64,000 nt of DNA from assembly GCA_011037195.1 (NCBI GenBank), contig JAAEAF010000357.1:62001-126000 (forward strand), in the 5' to 3' direction. Origin of the DNA: Triatoma infestans (Eukaryota > Arthropoda > Insecta > Hemiptera > Reduviidae). Positions 1 through 11,340 of this stretch are shown here, piece after piece. Below the pieces are notes generated by a model. It did not search any database, was not told the origin of the DNA, and saw only the letters and a list, made by a program, of their open reading frames with translations. The translations under genes were made by a program, and so were the position numbers. Numbering within the stretch: the first letter of the stretch is position 1; every line of letters starts with the position of its first letter.

Positions 1-260
1 TTGCTGGCCGTTGGGTTTAATACTTGGCAAATTTTTGTTGTCTTTTCGGCCTGGAGCAATGGGATAAAACAAAAAACAAAGATTTCCTTTCTTTTTTGAG
101 GTTTTTTAATGTACCAACATTTCGGCGAACAATATTCGCCTTCATCAGAGGATTCAAACCTTCCCTCCCATCAATTATCTATATTTGTTGATATTACTAT
201 CGAGACACTATTATTAAGTGCGTCTATAAAATCCCCTGAAGAAGGAGAACAGTGTTAAGC
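1..260 (-). mobile_element. Penelope-like element remnant (partial)
   Basis: Identified only by the hammerhead-like motif at 104-155 on the minus strand and by its general resemblance to the terminal regions of the better preserved copies at 16 kb and 20 kb. No coding sequence and no target-site duplication are visible, and the element may continue beyond the window start. The boundary near 260 is a guess, where the sequence becomes plain AT-rich DNA. Confidence 0.4.
104..155 (-). ncRNA. Hammerhead-ribozyme-like motif
   Basis: Read on the minus strand: core CTGATGA, a stem II with arms GGCGAA and TTCGCC closing a 5-nt loop, then GAAA, then a possible stem III of ATGT and ACAT around a 4-nt loop. 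Core and stem II are canonical. A stem I pairing next to the core is not convincing and the residue at the cleavage position would be U, so activity is doubtful. Such motifs are known from Penelope-like retroelements. Confidence 0.55.
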
Positions 261-769
261 ATTCAACTAGATTAATTTTAGTCATATTATAATATATATT
301 ACATTAAAAAAAACTGGGGTGAAATGTTCACAGGATTTATCTCTGAATGTAAATTCTAGTGAGATATCTATTTGTTGGTCGGACGCAAGAAAATTAAGAG
401 AAAAAATATACAAAAACTAGGAAACTATACTTTAATAACGTTAATTTATAAAATTTACACTAACGACTTACGAGATACAGACTGAGAAAAATGAATTAGC
501 AGAGACAATGGAAGGAGCTCACGCAGCAAGAGTAGACTGTTAGCGTAGAAGAGCTAGCGCCAATTTCGGTTTCTCAGACGAGATCCTTACAATCATCTCC
601 TTCCAAAGTACATCAACTTCAGCCGCTTTTTCTCCTGTGAACCTACAGGTTCATAATACATTTTATGCAAACAAACGGTTTTTCTTAAACATGCTCAGTT
701 AGAGAGCGATACAAATTTTGTGTTCACTCTAATAAAGATACAGTTACTTTAAATGTTATCAGGCTTCTC
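261..769. other. AT-rich DNA, nothing recognised
   Basis: No ORF of interest, RNA-like structure or repeat boundary was recognised. Mild GC enrichment around 510-660 has no identifiable cause. Confidence 0.6.
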
Positions 770-1230
770 CATCAGGTTACCTGTATTGGACTGGACTCCT
801 CCATCTCTTTCAATCGTGACTATCGTCTATTTCTAGGCTCCAAGCGGTTATGATTTCCTGCACATCCTAAAGCTAGTATCTACATGGACGATCCTCTTTT
901 CATGCGGTAAGGGGGTTGCCATTCAAAAAACCCTTTAGGCCAGCTATCATTCTCCATTCTCCTTATGTGGTCAACCAAGTGAGGATCTTTTCATGGATTT
1001 GCTTCACTATTTCGTGTTGCCCTCGTGCTATTCTCCTTATCAAGTTGTTTCTCCACTCTGGAACGCCCCGCAGATCTTCTCCAATAATCCACTTCAGGCA
1101 CTCGTAAACTTTGCACTTTTTTTTTTTTTTATTAGTGTCCAGGTTTCACAGCTATAGACAACCAATGGTTTCAACTATGCCTTATGTAAATTTGCTTCTT
1201 TCTGACCGAATAATATTTGGGGGACAGTAC
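770..1230 (-). mobile_element. LINE reverse-transcriptase C-terminal fragment, decayed
   Basis: On the minus strand the broken frames read SCETWTL (about 1,154-1,134), then EVDYWRRSAGRSRVEK (about 1,097-1,050), then DHIRRMENDSWPKGFFEWQPP farther left. This order (a CETWTL-type motif, a VDYWRR motif, a HIRRM motif and a basic C-terminus) matches the region after the RT domain in many insect LINEs, and the neighbouring LINE at 7,998-9,228 has the same EVDYWRR and HLRRM motifs. Several frameshifts, stops and an A-run near 1,130 show it is dead. Clade not determined; boundaries approximate. Confidence 0.7.
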
Positions 1231-2329
1231 CGTCTTGAGCATACTAATGGCCCCTCGATCTCTATGGATCCGGAATTCGATAACCTTATAAGTCAACATT
1301 GTTTATTTTTCCTTCTTCCAAAAATCAAAGGAGGAAGTATGTATATAATTAAAATAAAATAATAAAGATGTATATAATTAAAATAAAAATAGAAACAGAA
1401 ATTAAAAACAAAGTTTAGTTATTTAACGATAAGAAGTTTAGATAAGAAGTTCTTTGGAAATATAATTAGGTAAGTTGAGCCAAGGATGGTAGTGCGATAG
1501 CTAGGGAAGGGTCTGGGAGACAGAGAGAGCCGTCTGCCAGCACTTGTTGCTCAACAACACCCAGACCAACAGCCGTAGTTAAGTCCCGCCGACCACGACG
1601 ACACGGCTCAAACTACAAAAGAGTTGAGGTGTAAGACAGGGAGAGAGAGATGGCAACAGGCGCGAGCGGGGTTTGTTGGGAAGGCGGCGGTAGTGGTTCT
1701 GAAGGACCCAGTTTGCTGCTGTTGGCTGATGCCTCTGAAGCAGAGCCACTACTGAAGCTTTGTTGACTCTTGAGACACAACCTTTTAGATTCATTATATT
1801 CCTTTATGAAATATTTTGCTCCCTTTAATTTCTTGTGTTCAAAGACAAAAAAGGAGAAAAAAAAAATTCTTAGATGGTGTAAGTTACTTATGCGATTATT
1901 TACCGAGAACACTCCAATTAACCCCAACACTTTATTTTAAATTAAAACTTTCTAAATAAGATTAAGTCAATTTTCTGAACAAAATTAGAATAAAAATTTA
2001 AATGAACTTTTCTCACTGAATTACAAATTGTATGCATAAACATTTTTTATTTAAATTTTTTTTTTTTTTTTTTTAAAGAATAATTATTCAAGAAAAATAA
2101 TTTAGTCAATTGCAACAAACAAACAAACAAACAAATAAATCTTGTACGAAACACTCGAAATAAATTTCTCTTTTCGCAAACCGTACAATTCTAATTAACA
2201 AATTTTGTTCAAAACTTGTTTTGTTTTTTTACAAAAATTTAAGTACTTTAGGTGCCCTTTGTTGGTTTTATGGGCACAAGATGCTACGGTGAATGTGACT
2301 AAACTGGAGGCAGGTCCAACAACATAAAC
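1231..2329. other. Unassigned DNA with a GC-richer patch
   Basis: A less AT-rich stretch at about 1,490-1,760 has ORFs in competing frames but none looks like a conserved protein. A short direct duplication of an AT-rich sequence lies at about 1,337-1,395, and a T-run at about 2,055-2,075. No gene recognised. Confidence 0.5.
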
Positions 2330-2483
2330 TTATAACGGCAGCAAAATAATAAAGCAGCACATCCGGTTGACGGATTTTGATCGAAATCATAGTGTGATGG
2401 AAATTTGAACTCCCTGCAATTTTTCGTTTTTGAGATATTTTGTTTTCCCTCCCTCCTTCTCTCCCTCTCACACACACATACAC

Positions 2484-2520
<37 letters not shown>

Positions 2521-2575
2521 TCAATTTCGAAAATTTGACAAGATTGTTTCTCACCTTAGAAGAGGGAAACCGGTT
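2330..2575 (+). repeat. DR repeat fragment with CA/GA microsatellite
   Basis: Contains DR landmarks in order: a CCGGTTGACGGATTTTG-type segment, TTTTTCGTTTTTGAGATATT, the dinucleotide tract, then a CTCAATTTCGAAAATTTGAC-type segment. Here the usual CA tract has become CA followed by about 30 bases of GA (2,488-2,518). For the family see the entry at 29,036-30,054. Confidence 0.7.
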
Positions 2576-2929
2576 GAAATGGCAAATTCTTTATTTATTG
2601 AGTTAGAAGTGTTAGAACTTGCACGCTGGGTAATATTTATGCCAAAGCAGACAAAGAGACAAAACATATGTTTCTTGGCAGGATTTTGTAATGATGATAA
2701 CTTGAAGATTGCCACAATTTGTTTTACTCAGTAACTTTGAAGAAAAGTGAATGCAGAAATTGGGGATGGGAAAAAATTGACGAAGTGGCACAAATATATT
2801 CTACTTTACTTTTATCACTTCAATAGATTAAATAATTAATAACTGAAATTTATATGGTTATCATTCCATATGAATGTAAGTTCCATAAAATCTCAAGTGA
2901 ATCCCAGAATAATTTATTCTGCCAAAGGT

Positions 2930-3640
2930 TGTCAAGTGTCAAAAAAAATATATTAGTCCCCCATACTTCCCCCAAAGTCACCTTAAATGAATTTTTTCCC
3001 AGAGAAATGTTTCAAATAAAATTAAAGCTCTTAATAATAATAATAATTCGTTTATTTACTCCAGAATATTTTACAATTTTTTGGCACAGGAGTAGCATAA
3101 ATTACAAATCATGTACAATAAATCAAAACCTAATTCCATTTCTAATAATATATACTAATAATGTTGGAAAATAAATAAAAATAATACTAATATAATGAAA
3201 TAGTAATAGTAAAATAATAAAAAAGATAATACAATTGTTATACCCTAACTGTCGATAAATAAATAAAATAAGTCACTAAACACAAAAAGCAAACTTTGAT
3301 TATGAGGATCATAAAACTTCTTAATATGTATAATAATTGATGTTTTAAATTTAAAGAAAATCGTTGTCAGCCATTTTTTAGAAAATTGCAAAAAAGTGAA
3401 AAAAAAATTCACTAAAGTGATTCTTCCGGTTGAGGAAGTTTAACAGACAGAACTCAGTGTCGGATCCCATGGTGATACCTAAACGTAAATATCAAGTTTG
3501 AACGTTTTGAGCTTTACTGTTCTCACATAATATACACCATTTTCTAAAAACCACTTTTTTTGGACTCGTGGGACCTCAAAACATGTATTTCCGGTGAAAA
3601 CTCAATATCGAAAATTTGATATGTTCGCAATAGTTCCGGA
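2930..3640 (+). repeat. DR repeat fragment, interrupted
   Basis: The left part ends with a TTTCCCAGAGAAATGTTTC-type segment, and the right part (from about 3,319) holds the TTAAAGAAAATCG, CTTCCGGTTGA, GACCTCAAAACATG and CGGTGAAAACTCAAT segments in normal DR order. The middle is replaced by the insertion at 3,037-3,318. The 354 bp to the left (2,576-2,929) show nothing recognisable. Confidence 0.7.
3037..3318 (-). mobile_element. AT-rich insertion with 8-bp flanking duplication
   Basis: TCTTAATA occurs at 3,029-3,036 and again at 3,319-3,326, exactly where the DR sequence is interrupted and resumes. Read on the minus strand the insert ends in a short ATT/TTA repeat, as the 3' tails of some LINEs and SINEs do. 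It may be a 5'-truncated retroelement copy in reverse orientation. No coding motif is visible, so family assignment is open. Confidence 0.45.
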
Positions 3641-4346
3641 ATACTGAGAAACTAAAAATAAAAATAATAAAAAGCTCTCAAATTTAGTCTCTACAAAATT
3701 TTGCTATATCAACGCCAATTTATGATTTTTTTTTTTTTTTGTACTAAAAGCAAAAAGGATGTAAAAGAAGTGGACATTCTTATTATTTGTCGGGCGGTAC
3801 GTTTGATGTCATAGTTTGAGCTGTGTTAACTTTGAACTAATAAAGTAGACTATAAACAAATACTAGAAAAATAAACAACCTACTTCCTTTTGAACGTGCT
3901 TAACCAGCAACTAAACATTGAAATATTAAACAGTTATCAAGAAAAAGGAGAAAAAACTATAATTGTTAAATTTTGATATTATAATTTAACTCAAATAATA
4001 ATTTTAAAAAATCATCACATTCTACTCTCTCACAATAACTTAAACAGCTACATGATTTAATATACATTTGATGATAATGATTTTGATCGTTTGTTATTGC
4101 AAATATACAACTTTTTTTTAAACTGAGATTTCAAATTACAATAATAGATCAGTGTTCAAGAACACATCAGATTTAACAAGAAGAGTTAACGAGCATAGAA
4201 GTGATTCTTCAAGAACTAGTCTCCGAAATTATGAAGAAGTTATCATTGCTCAACAAATCTCGTTTAGACGCTTTCTAACGCTTCTCCATTTATTTTAGTT
4301 ATACGTGTTAAAATTTAAAACTTATACAAAACTCATATCGTTGTCT
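3641..4346. other. AT-rich DNA, nothing recognised
   Basis: Short AT-rich runs and a T-run near 3,730. No gene, repeat family or RNA structure was recognised. The same holds for 4,425-4,855 on the other side of the tRNA-like sequence. Confidence 0.6.
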
Positions 4347-4420
4347 TTGCGCTCACGAGAATCAAACCCTGAATTCCTAAATCCAAGGCAAATGCGTTAA
4401 TCATTAGACGAACGCGACAT
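4347..4420 (-). mobile_element. tRNA-derived SINE head or tRNA pseudogene
   Basis: On the minus strand a segment reading CGTCTAATGATTAACGC looks like a tRNA D-arm/A-box, and 35-40 nt later AGGGTTTGATTCTCG resembles a T-arm/B-box. An anticodon-like stem (CCT and AGG) lies between them. The acceptor stem pairs poorly and the anticodon loop lacks the usual U33, so this is not a working tRNA. The short AT-rich sequence that follows on the minus strand may be a SINE body. Confidence 0.45.
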
Positions 4421-4863
4421 AGAGACAGGCAGAACATTCACTAATTTTATGTATTTAAATATATATAACCGTACCCAAAAAAAAAATGCGGTTAATATAA
4501 TTTATGATTATACTAAAGGCAATAATATTACACTAATTAAAACTGATATTAAAAACAAAACATAACACGAAAACTTTTAAATAATAATTTTTCTACCAAC
4601 ACAAATTCCGCAATTGAATGTCGTCATAATCCCAATTTTAGATTAATTAGCGGCTTAGAACAATATTTTTTACAAATTGCTATTTCTAAACAAAGCCAAA
4701 TAAGAATTTATCAGCATAAAAACTCTACGATATATGAAATTATATAGAAAAAAGATTATAGAAAAAAAAATTATAAATTTTTACATAAACATGGCTGACA
4801 ACCTTCCAACACCATGCAAATCGTAATAAAAATCGTAAATAAATTGAAAATGATCATCTAGAT

Positions 4864-5679
4864 CAGCATTTCTCAACCTTTCTTGGCCTTCGTACCAGTA
4901 AAATTTTTTGACAAAATTTCGCGAACCGATGGTTGTTTTTTTAAACAAAAAAAACTTTACTACGTATTAACGTCCTACTACATAAATTAATTGTAACATT
5001 TTTATTATCATTTACTTACAATAATATTTAAATGTAAAGATACATAAATATTATATATATAAGTAAATAAACCTTTGATAAAAATCACACAAAATTATAA
5101 AAAAATAAAACATTCAGTATAAAACAAAAGAAAACAAAAAACAGATCAGTCCCCTGATTACTACAAAATTAAATATCTTTAATTTTTGTTTATTTGGAAT
5201 ATAATGTTAATGAGAAGTTTGCTGCTGCTCTTCATCAATTAATTTTTTTTATTGTGTCAAGCTAAGTTGGAGCGGTGAAACAATTGAAAGCCGGATTTCT
5301 AAATTTACTATTTCTTACGGTTATAGATGAAAATCCCGCTTCACGTAAATATGTTGTTGCGAAGGGGACTTACATTTTAATTGTTTTCTCGTATAGAGAA
5401 AGCAGTCCAGCTAAAAAAAAAAAAAATTAAAAAAAATGCACGACCGTAACAGGTGACAAATGTGAAGGCACGCTCCAGTGTGTTGCCAACCTTCAAAGAC
5501 AAAATAATGGTTCCTCGAACCTGAAATTATGGCATTAACGTAAAAAAATATCGTACAACAAAATTTTATTATTATTATAATTTTTGGAATAAGAAATTTT
5601 TTTGTTTAACGTGGACAGGTGAAAATTTCCTAAGACTGGTCAAATTTTTCCGCGGACTGGCAGCAGTTGGGAATCATTG
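4864..5679. mobile_element. hAT-like non-autonomous DNA transposon
   Basis: The 8-bp sequence ATCTAGAT flanks the element on both sides (4,856-4,863 and 5,680-5,687), the TSD length expected for hAT transposons. The left end begins CAGCATTTCTCAACC and the right end, read inward on the minus strand, begins CAATGATTCCCAACT. These are imperfect inverted ends of the CA-N-TTCTCAA type common in hAT families. The 816-bp interior is AT-rich with no transposase ORF, so it could move only with help from an autonomous relative. The TSD is itself a palindrome. Confidence 0.75.
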
Positions 5680-6363
5680 ATCTAGATAACATTACAATCA
5701 AAACATTACGAAAAGGGAAAATAAATGTAAACTCAATTACAAAAAAAATGTCAATCAAACATATTGCAATCATTAAGTTCGAAAAAGAAATAGCTAATTG
5801 CATAAGAGAAATAGGGAATACATAAGAAATAGTCATAATATTATCGTTTTAAAATCAGATTTATATTTCTTCAAAAATATTCATAAATATAATGGATGTA
5901 AAATAAGTGAAGAAACTTCTGTTATCAGTAGTTTATGAAAAGCGAGACAAGGCGGATTTGAAAACATTTAATTGAAATAGAATATAAAATTAAATTTTAA
6001 TTCTAAATAATTTTAATTAGTTTGTTATAGTTGTGGAGAGTCTGATGTCTAGATAACAATACAATGCTAAAAAATCTGTTTAACATGAAAATGTTAAAAC
6101 ATCTGGGAAGGTAAAGCTGGAGGTGGTAAAGAGGTTGAAGGTGGAGTTGATACTTTTGTTTCAGTATTGGACTGGCAGAAGTCTTATTTATATAGTATTA
6201 TTTTATTATTATTATTACTATTTATAAAGAGAATCCAATCAATTAATAATTACACAACACTTATTATTACCAAGTAAAAATCTACTGTTCTTTACAAATA
6301 TAATATAAAATTAATAATTAGATACACTAAGTCTCATTTATGTATTTTTCTGTTTCACTATAG

Positions 6364-6392
6364 TATCGGGCCGCACGTTGGGCGCCAGATAG
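6364..6392 (-). other. Possible LTR-retroelement primer-binding-site-like sequence
   Basis: On the minus strand the sequence reads TGGCGCCCAACGTGCGGC. A TGGCGCC start resembles primer-binding sites complementary to tRNA 3' ends found just downstream of 5' LTRs. No LTR pair, gag or pol was recognised nearby, so this may be a relic or coincidence. Confidence 0.25.
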
Positions 6393-7160
6393 TTATCCAG
6401 CTATCGCGGAAAATTTGTTACCATGAAAAGAAAGTTCGCCTTCCAGCAAGCTCAGCATGAGGGGGATTCACTTAAATTAATAATGGGGGGGCCTGAGCCA
6501 ATATATAAATCATTTAAAATTCTGGAGTGCACATACTTTACATAAATGAGAGGCAGGAAGGAAACACAAACAGAAAGATGATTCGTCATAATCCTCATTA
6601 TGTATTATTATAATATAATAATTTATATCTAATCTTTATTAGGTATAATATAATATAATTATTATAATTATACCAACATACAGAGTTTTGTGCTAACATG
6701 TAACTGATCGGTAGCTTGGTTCGCTTTGCGGAACTCCGACGGTAAAGCCGCACTAATTATAAAAAGGAGATGGAAAATGAAGAGAGGTACCTCCCAGTAA
6801 CGTGTCGATACATACTACTCTTTTTAGCGCACCTTTTATGCTACGGTAGCCCAAAGTTCTAACTTATGTTTTCTACATTTAAATTAACATTCTCATTCGA
6901 AAGTAGCGCCCTGCACACTATCTATTGCAAAAACTTTCAACTAGTTTAAATATAATTATAATTTTGAATTTCTGGTTACAAGTTTTTTTTATTTTTTTTT
7001 AAATTAAAAGTTTGATCTAATAAGTGCGATCTTCATGTTGCTTTTATTAATTTAAGAAATAGCCCATGCCTGGTTGATAATTCACAGTTGTTAATTTTTA
7101 TGAAGATAAGAAACAATTAAGAAAAAAGAAAAAAATAGAAATAAAAGCATATCATTGATT

Positions 7161-7181
7161 CTCTCTCTCTCTCTCTCTCTC
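7161..7181. repeat. (CT)n microsatellite
   Basis: Uninterrupted CT dinucleotides. Confidence 0.95.
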
Positions 7182-7539
7182 ACCCTTCATCATCCTTTTC
7201 CACGTGAACATATCCTGACAACAATAATTAATCCAACACAATTGATATTCCTCCAGGAGCAACAAAGAATAATATTTTTCTCAATTTCACTTAACTGATG
7301 GGTAAAATAACAAACGTTGATTGTATTGTTTTACATTCATGTTTTTATAATATATAAATATATATAGAGTACAGCTCAAGGTGAAATCATCATGTTAATA
7401 ATTAATATTAACTATTAAATAAACAAAAAAAAGTTATTCAAGACAATTAGTAAAAAGGGGCGGGGTATTGCTAACAAACAGATGAAGGCGAAGACGGGGG
7501 GAGGGTGGTAAAGCAAGTCACACTTTATTCTAATCGCAC

Positions 7540-7582
7540 TCTCTCTCTCTCTTTCACATACACACACACACACACACACAAA
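7540..7582. repeat. (CT)n then (CA)n compound microsatellite
   Basis: CT repeats followed, after a short TTTCACATA spacer, by CA repeats. Confidence 0.95.
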
Positions 7583-7997
7583 CACACAATATTCCATGTG
7601 TGAAACACGCAAACTGCTTGTTAACTAAAAAACATTGCATTATTCAAGACTTTAGAAAACATAAGTATCTCTCTTTTTCTCTAAAACTCGCCCTACTTTA
7701 TTAAAAAACATTATAATAATAAAACCTGCTGACAATTACACACAAACTCTCATAAATATGTAGCGGATCATCATCACAATCTACTTCTATTAATTATTTT
7801 AAAGGGGCATAAAAAGTAGGGTGGGGGAAAAGAAGGTTGGTAAAAATTTCAAACGTTTCCTCTACTAGTAACAAATTTCTCCCTCCTTACCCTTTAGTGT
7901 TTTTAAATGAAGTATTTCTGGATAACTTGGTTTTCCATTCTAAAAACTATACAATATTAATAATACTGTATTTATCAACTATACAATATTAATAATA

Positions 7998-9228
7998 TTG
8001 TAGTTCTTAAAAACAGATTAGAGGGAATATATAAAACTCCCGAAGAACAAAGTGGCTTCATATGTGGGAAATCATGTATTGACCATATATTTGTTATGAG
8101 GCAGCTGATAGAAAAATGCAAAGAAAGGGGAAAAATGAGTTGCATTTGGCCTTTATTGATTTAGAAACGGCATACGATGAAGTTCCCAGAGAAAGCATGT
8201 GGAGAGAGCTCTGCGCGAGATAGGTATAAAAGGGAGCCTCACTAGAGCTACAGATAATGTATGAAGGGATTAGGTATAAGGTAAAACAGGGAACAAACTT
8301 ATCAAAAACGTTTGACAGCTCTAAGGGATTGAAACAAGGATGCTGTCTGTCCCCCACTTTATTCAAAATATATTTGGAGAGGGTAATGAAGGACTGGTTA
8401 AAGAAATGTAATGGTATGTTTGGTAACGATCATTTTTGTACCTTGTTTTTCGCGGATGATCAGGTGATAGTGGCCCAGGATAGGGAAGATATGGAGTTAA
8501 TGATGAGGAAATTGAAGGAATGCTACACAGCCAGGAAAAATAAAAAAAAAAAAACGGAATATATGGTCATAGAAGGGAATGAGGATTGAGGATTTGTATG
8601 TTGAAGAGGATAAATGCAGGAAGGTGAATACCTTCAAATATTTGGGATCTGTTTTGGATGAGGCGGGAGGATGTGAAGAAGAGGTGCTGGAAAGAAGTAA
8701 ACAGGCCCGCCAGGCAATAAGAATGCTTCATCTGGTGCTAAGGGGCAAAATCCTTGCAAGAGAAAATAAAAGAAGAACTTTTTATTCCATTACTGAAGGA
8801 ATCCTCACGTATGGAGCTGAAACCTGGACCACTACTCAGAAGATATGTGCGAAGATGAACATGATAGAGGTGGACTACTGGAGACGATGTGTTCGGAAAA
8901 CCAGAATGGATAAGGTAAGGAATATATAGATAAGGAAGAAAATTGAAATTAATGAAACAGTTGAGGAAAGAATAAATGAAAGGAAATTGGTGTGGCATGG
9001 ACATCTCAGAAGGATGCCTCCGGAAAGATGGCCAGAGAGGATTAGAGGATGGATCCTTCAGAGGAACAGAAGAAGAGGCAGACGATGGAAGGAGGAGATA
9101 AAGGAGGAGATGATCGGTAGGAGTCTGAGGGATGGAGATTGGAGAAACAGGAAGAGATGGAGAGAGAGCAAGTGACCTGACGGCAACCCAAAATGAAGGG
9201 AGACGTCGGTTAAGTAAGTAACTAAGTA
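7998..9228 (+). mobile_element. LINE retrotransposon, 5'-truncated RT and C-terminal region
   Basis: The best preserved retroelement in the window. Frames read EEQSGFICGKSCIDHIFV (about 8,040-8,095), AFIDLETAYDEVP (8,149-8,187; the RT motif with the first catalytic Asp), KGLKQGCCLSPTLFK (about 8,325-8,370), and FFADDQVIVAQ (FADD at 8,449-8,460; the catalytic Asp pair). After a frameshift near 8,580 follow KYLGSVLDEAGG, YGAETWT, EVDYWRRC and HLRRMPPERWPERIRGW, with a stop at 9,173-9,175. A frameshift near 8,135 and an in-frame TAG at 8,927-8,929 make it inactive. The 3' end carries a short TAAG-rich tail (about 9,209-9,228). Truncated at the 5' end; upstream ORF1, endonuclease and the first RT motifs are missing. 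The few mutations suggest a moderately young copy. Clade not determined. Confidence 0.9.
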
Positions 9229-9239
9229 ATAATATATTA

Positions 9240-9830
9240 TTAAAATGATGGCACAATTGAAATTGAGTTTTCAAAATCGCAGGTAGAGCTCAATCTTAGT
9301 ATTCCGTTTAGGTACTATCACACAAAGATTTCGGACAAAATCCATCAACAAGGAAGTGCATCTTTACTGAGTAGGTTTTTTTTCTCGAAAACGACTCGGG
9401 GCGATTTTTATTTAACTTCGTATAGTATCATTTTTATTGGAAACACTTTCCAGCGTAAAGTTGATTTCTTGTTCCTGTAAAGCACCATTTCAGAACAATA
9501 CACGGTTCAAACAGCTATATATAAGCTTAATACACATTAGAAACATTGCTAGAATTCCCAATTTGAAAAAGATAGGTTAACCGGAAGTGTAATTTTACAA
9601 AATTGTTTTTTGAGTTTTTTCTTTTTTTGAAAACAGCTCTAACGATTTTCTTTAAACTTGGGAGTTAAGTGCCCAGATTTGCACATTTTTAAAAGGAGAC
9701 ATATAAATTTTATTTGTCGCTTTACTGGTTCACAAGCAAGAGACCGTTGCCATACAAAAAAAAAACATATTCTGGTAACCAAGTATAAGATCCCTACCAA
9801 CTTATCACTACATGCCCCCACCTAAACGTT
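9240..9830 (-). repeat. DR repeat fragment
   Basis: Holds DR landmarks in minus orientation: ATTCCGTTTAGGTA, GATTTCGGACAAAATCCATC, GGAAGTGCATCTTTACTGAG, AACGATTTTCTTTAAACTT and a second monomer with GGTTAACCGGAAGTG. Ends are not preserved. Confidence 0.75.
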
Positions 9831-9959
9831 TAGAATAAACATTGCGAATTTAAAGAAATGTTTTTCAATTAAATTGTATCAATTGCTGAAAGACTTGTGG
9901 GCGTTTCATATCAGAATTTTTTTTTTTAACTATACCAACAAATTCCAGTTTTGACAGCA

Positions 9960-10820
9960 CCACATTTTGGTCTTTCTAGAAAATTTACTGTCAATCACAC
10001 AGAGCTATAAATTGGACTTCCTGAAGGTAATTATAAATAAGACGAGAGACTTGTAAACTATAAGTGCCAGGTGCTTTTAGACAAGTGGGTGTAGGATGTT
10101 CTTCAGAATTAATTGTCAGAATAATAAGAGAGTTAGTTAAGGAGGTGGAAGAAAAGGTAGGAGGAGAACATCCATCTCTCTTCTTTCTTAGTGTTGAATC
10201 CCATTGCACTGTTGTCTATGTTTGGGGTAAAAAGTTTTATGTATGTAGTGTTTGTAGCAGCACCATGATATTAAAGAGTGTATTGTATGCAAGCGGGAGA
10301 CAAGTATAGTCCACCAACCAGCGACGTGCTTCTTTTCACATTTTTACACATTTCAACTTAAGAGTCACGACTGTGGAATTCGTTCCCAGACATTACCTTC
10401 CCATTCTTTTACGACAGAGTAAATCCTCAGGTTTTTATACTCAAATCTCAAATAATATACGTTTATTTCACCTTATCTACACATAATTATTGAAATAGAT
10501 AAAAGAGTAACGGTATATTTTCTTTAATGGCCAGCAATATCTGTAGTGAGACCACTTTATGTCTCTCATTGGCACGTATCGTTAATAAATACTGGGGGGG
10601 GAGGCGTGTGTGTGTGTGTCCATGTAATATGCCCCCCCACCTTATAATATCCAGAAAGTTTTCTTTACGCCTAGTGCTAACACAGCAGATTTTCTTTGGA
10701 GAACTATTTCTGGTAATAATCTCCCATCATGCAGTACTGGCACAAAATCTGGTGGTTTCAATTAGAATTTTTTTTTTGCAATTATTACAAAATTATTCTT
10801 TGACCAAGTTTCTTCAAACA
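9960..10820. other. Unassigned sequence, no gene supported
   Basis: Less repetitive than its surroundings. An 81-codon ORF at 10,064-10,309 (+) has no recognisable motif and no supporting splice context. A short TG run lies at about 10,601-10,618. Confidence 0.5.
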
Positions 10821-10859
10821 TTTGTAATAAACATTTTGTTTGGCCTTAAAACGGAATGT

Positions 10860-11340
10860 GATTAAGGTTCAGTATACCGTGCAAACGCTTTTCTATCAAT
10901 TCCCAATAACAATTGAAATGACCTTAAAAGTTGGAGTTAGGTTAAGTTATAGATCCCCAGAATGCCCCAGAAACTCGATATGTGTGGTTAGTATGCGAAA
11001 TTTAAAGAAAATCGCTGGAAATGTTTCTGAGGAAATGGCGAAAACAAAATCATTAATGTCGTATTTGTTTGGGGTTAGGTTAGATTTCGGACCGAAATTT
11101 TCGTGTTAACCTAAGATATGGTGTGAAACTAAACGTAATATGAAGTTTAGGCTGCCTGCTAATTTCCGTTTTTGAGATATTTTTTCCAAAAATACACTGT
11201 GACACACAGGAACACTCAACCACACATACAAATCGCTAATACCTTTTTTTTCTCCTACTTCATCGAAATTAAATCTAATTTTGTTTAGTGAATAAAATCG
11301 TGTAATCGAAAATATGTGTTTTTAGAATTACCAACTTAAA
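10860..11340 (+). repeat. DR repeat fragment
   Basis: Contains CGAAATTTAAAGAAAATCGC, GATTTCGGACCGAAATTTTCG, a TTCCGTTTTTGAGATATTTT segment and an ACAC-rich tract in plus-orientation order. Both ends are eroded. Confidence 0.65.

Larger units (their letters stand above)
5688..7997. other. AT-rich intergenic DNA
   Basis: Long AT-rich stretch with microsatellites, one primer-binding-site-like sequence (see 6,364-6,392), and a short tandem duplication of a CTATACAATATTAATAAT segment at about 7,947-8,000. A less AT-rich patch at 6,700-6,860 is unassigned. No coding sequence supported. Confidence 0.55.
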
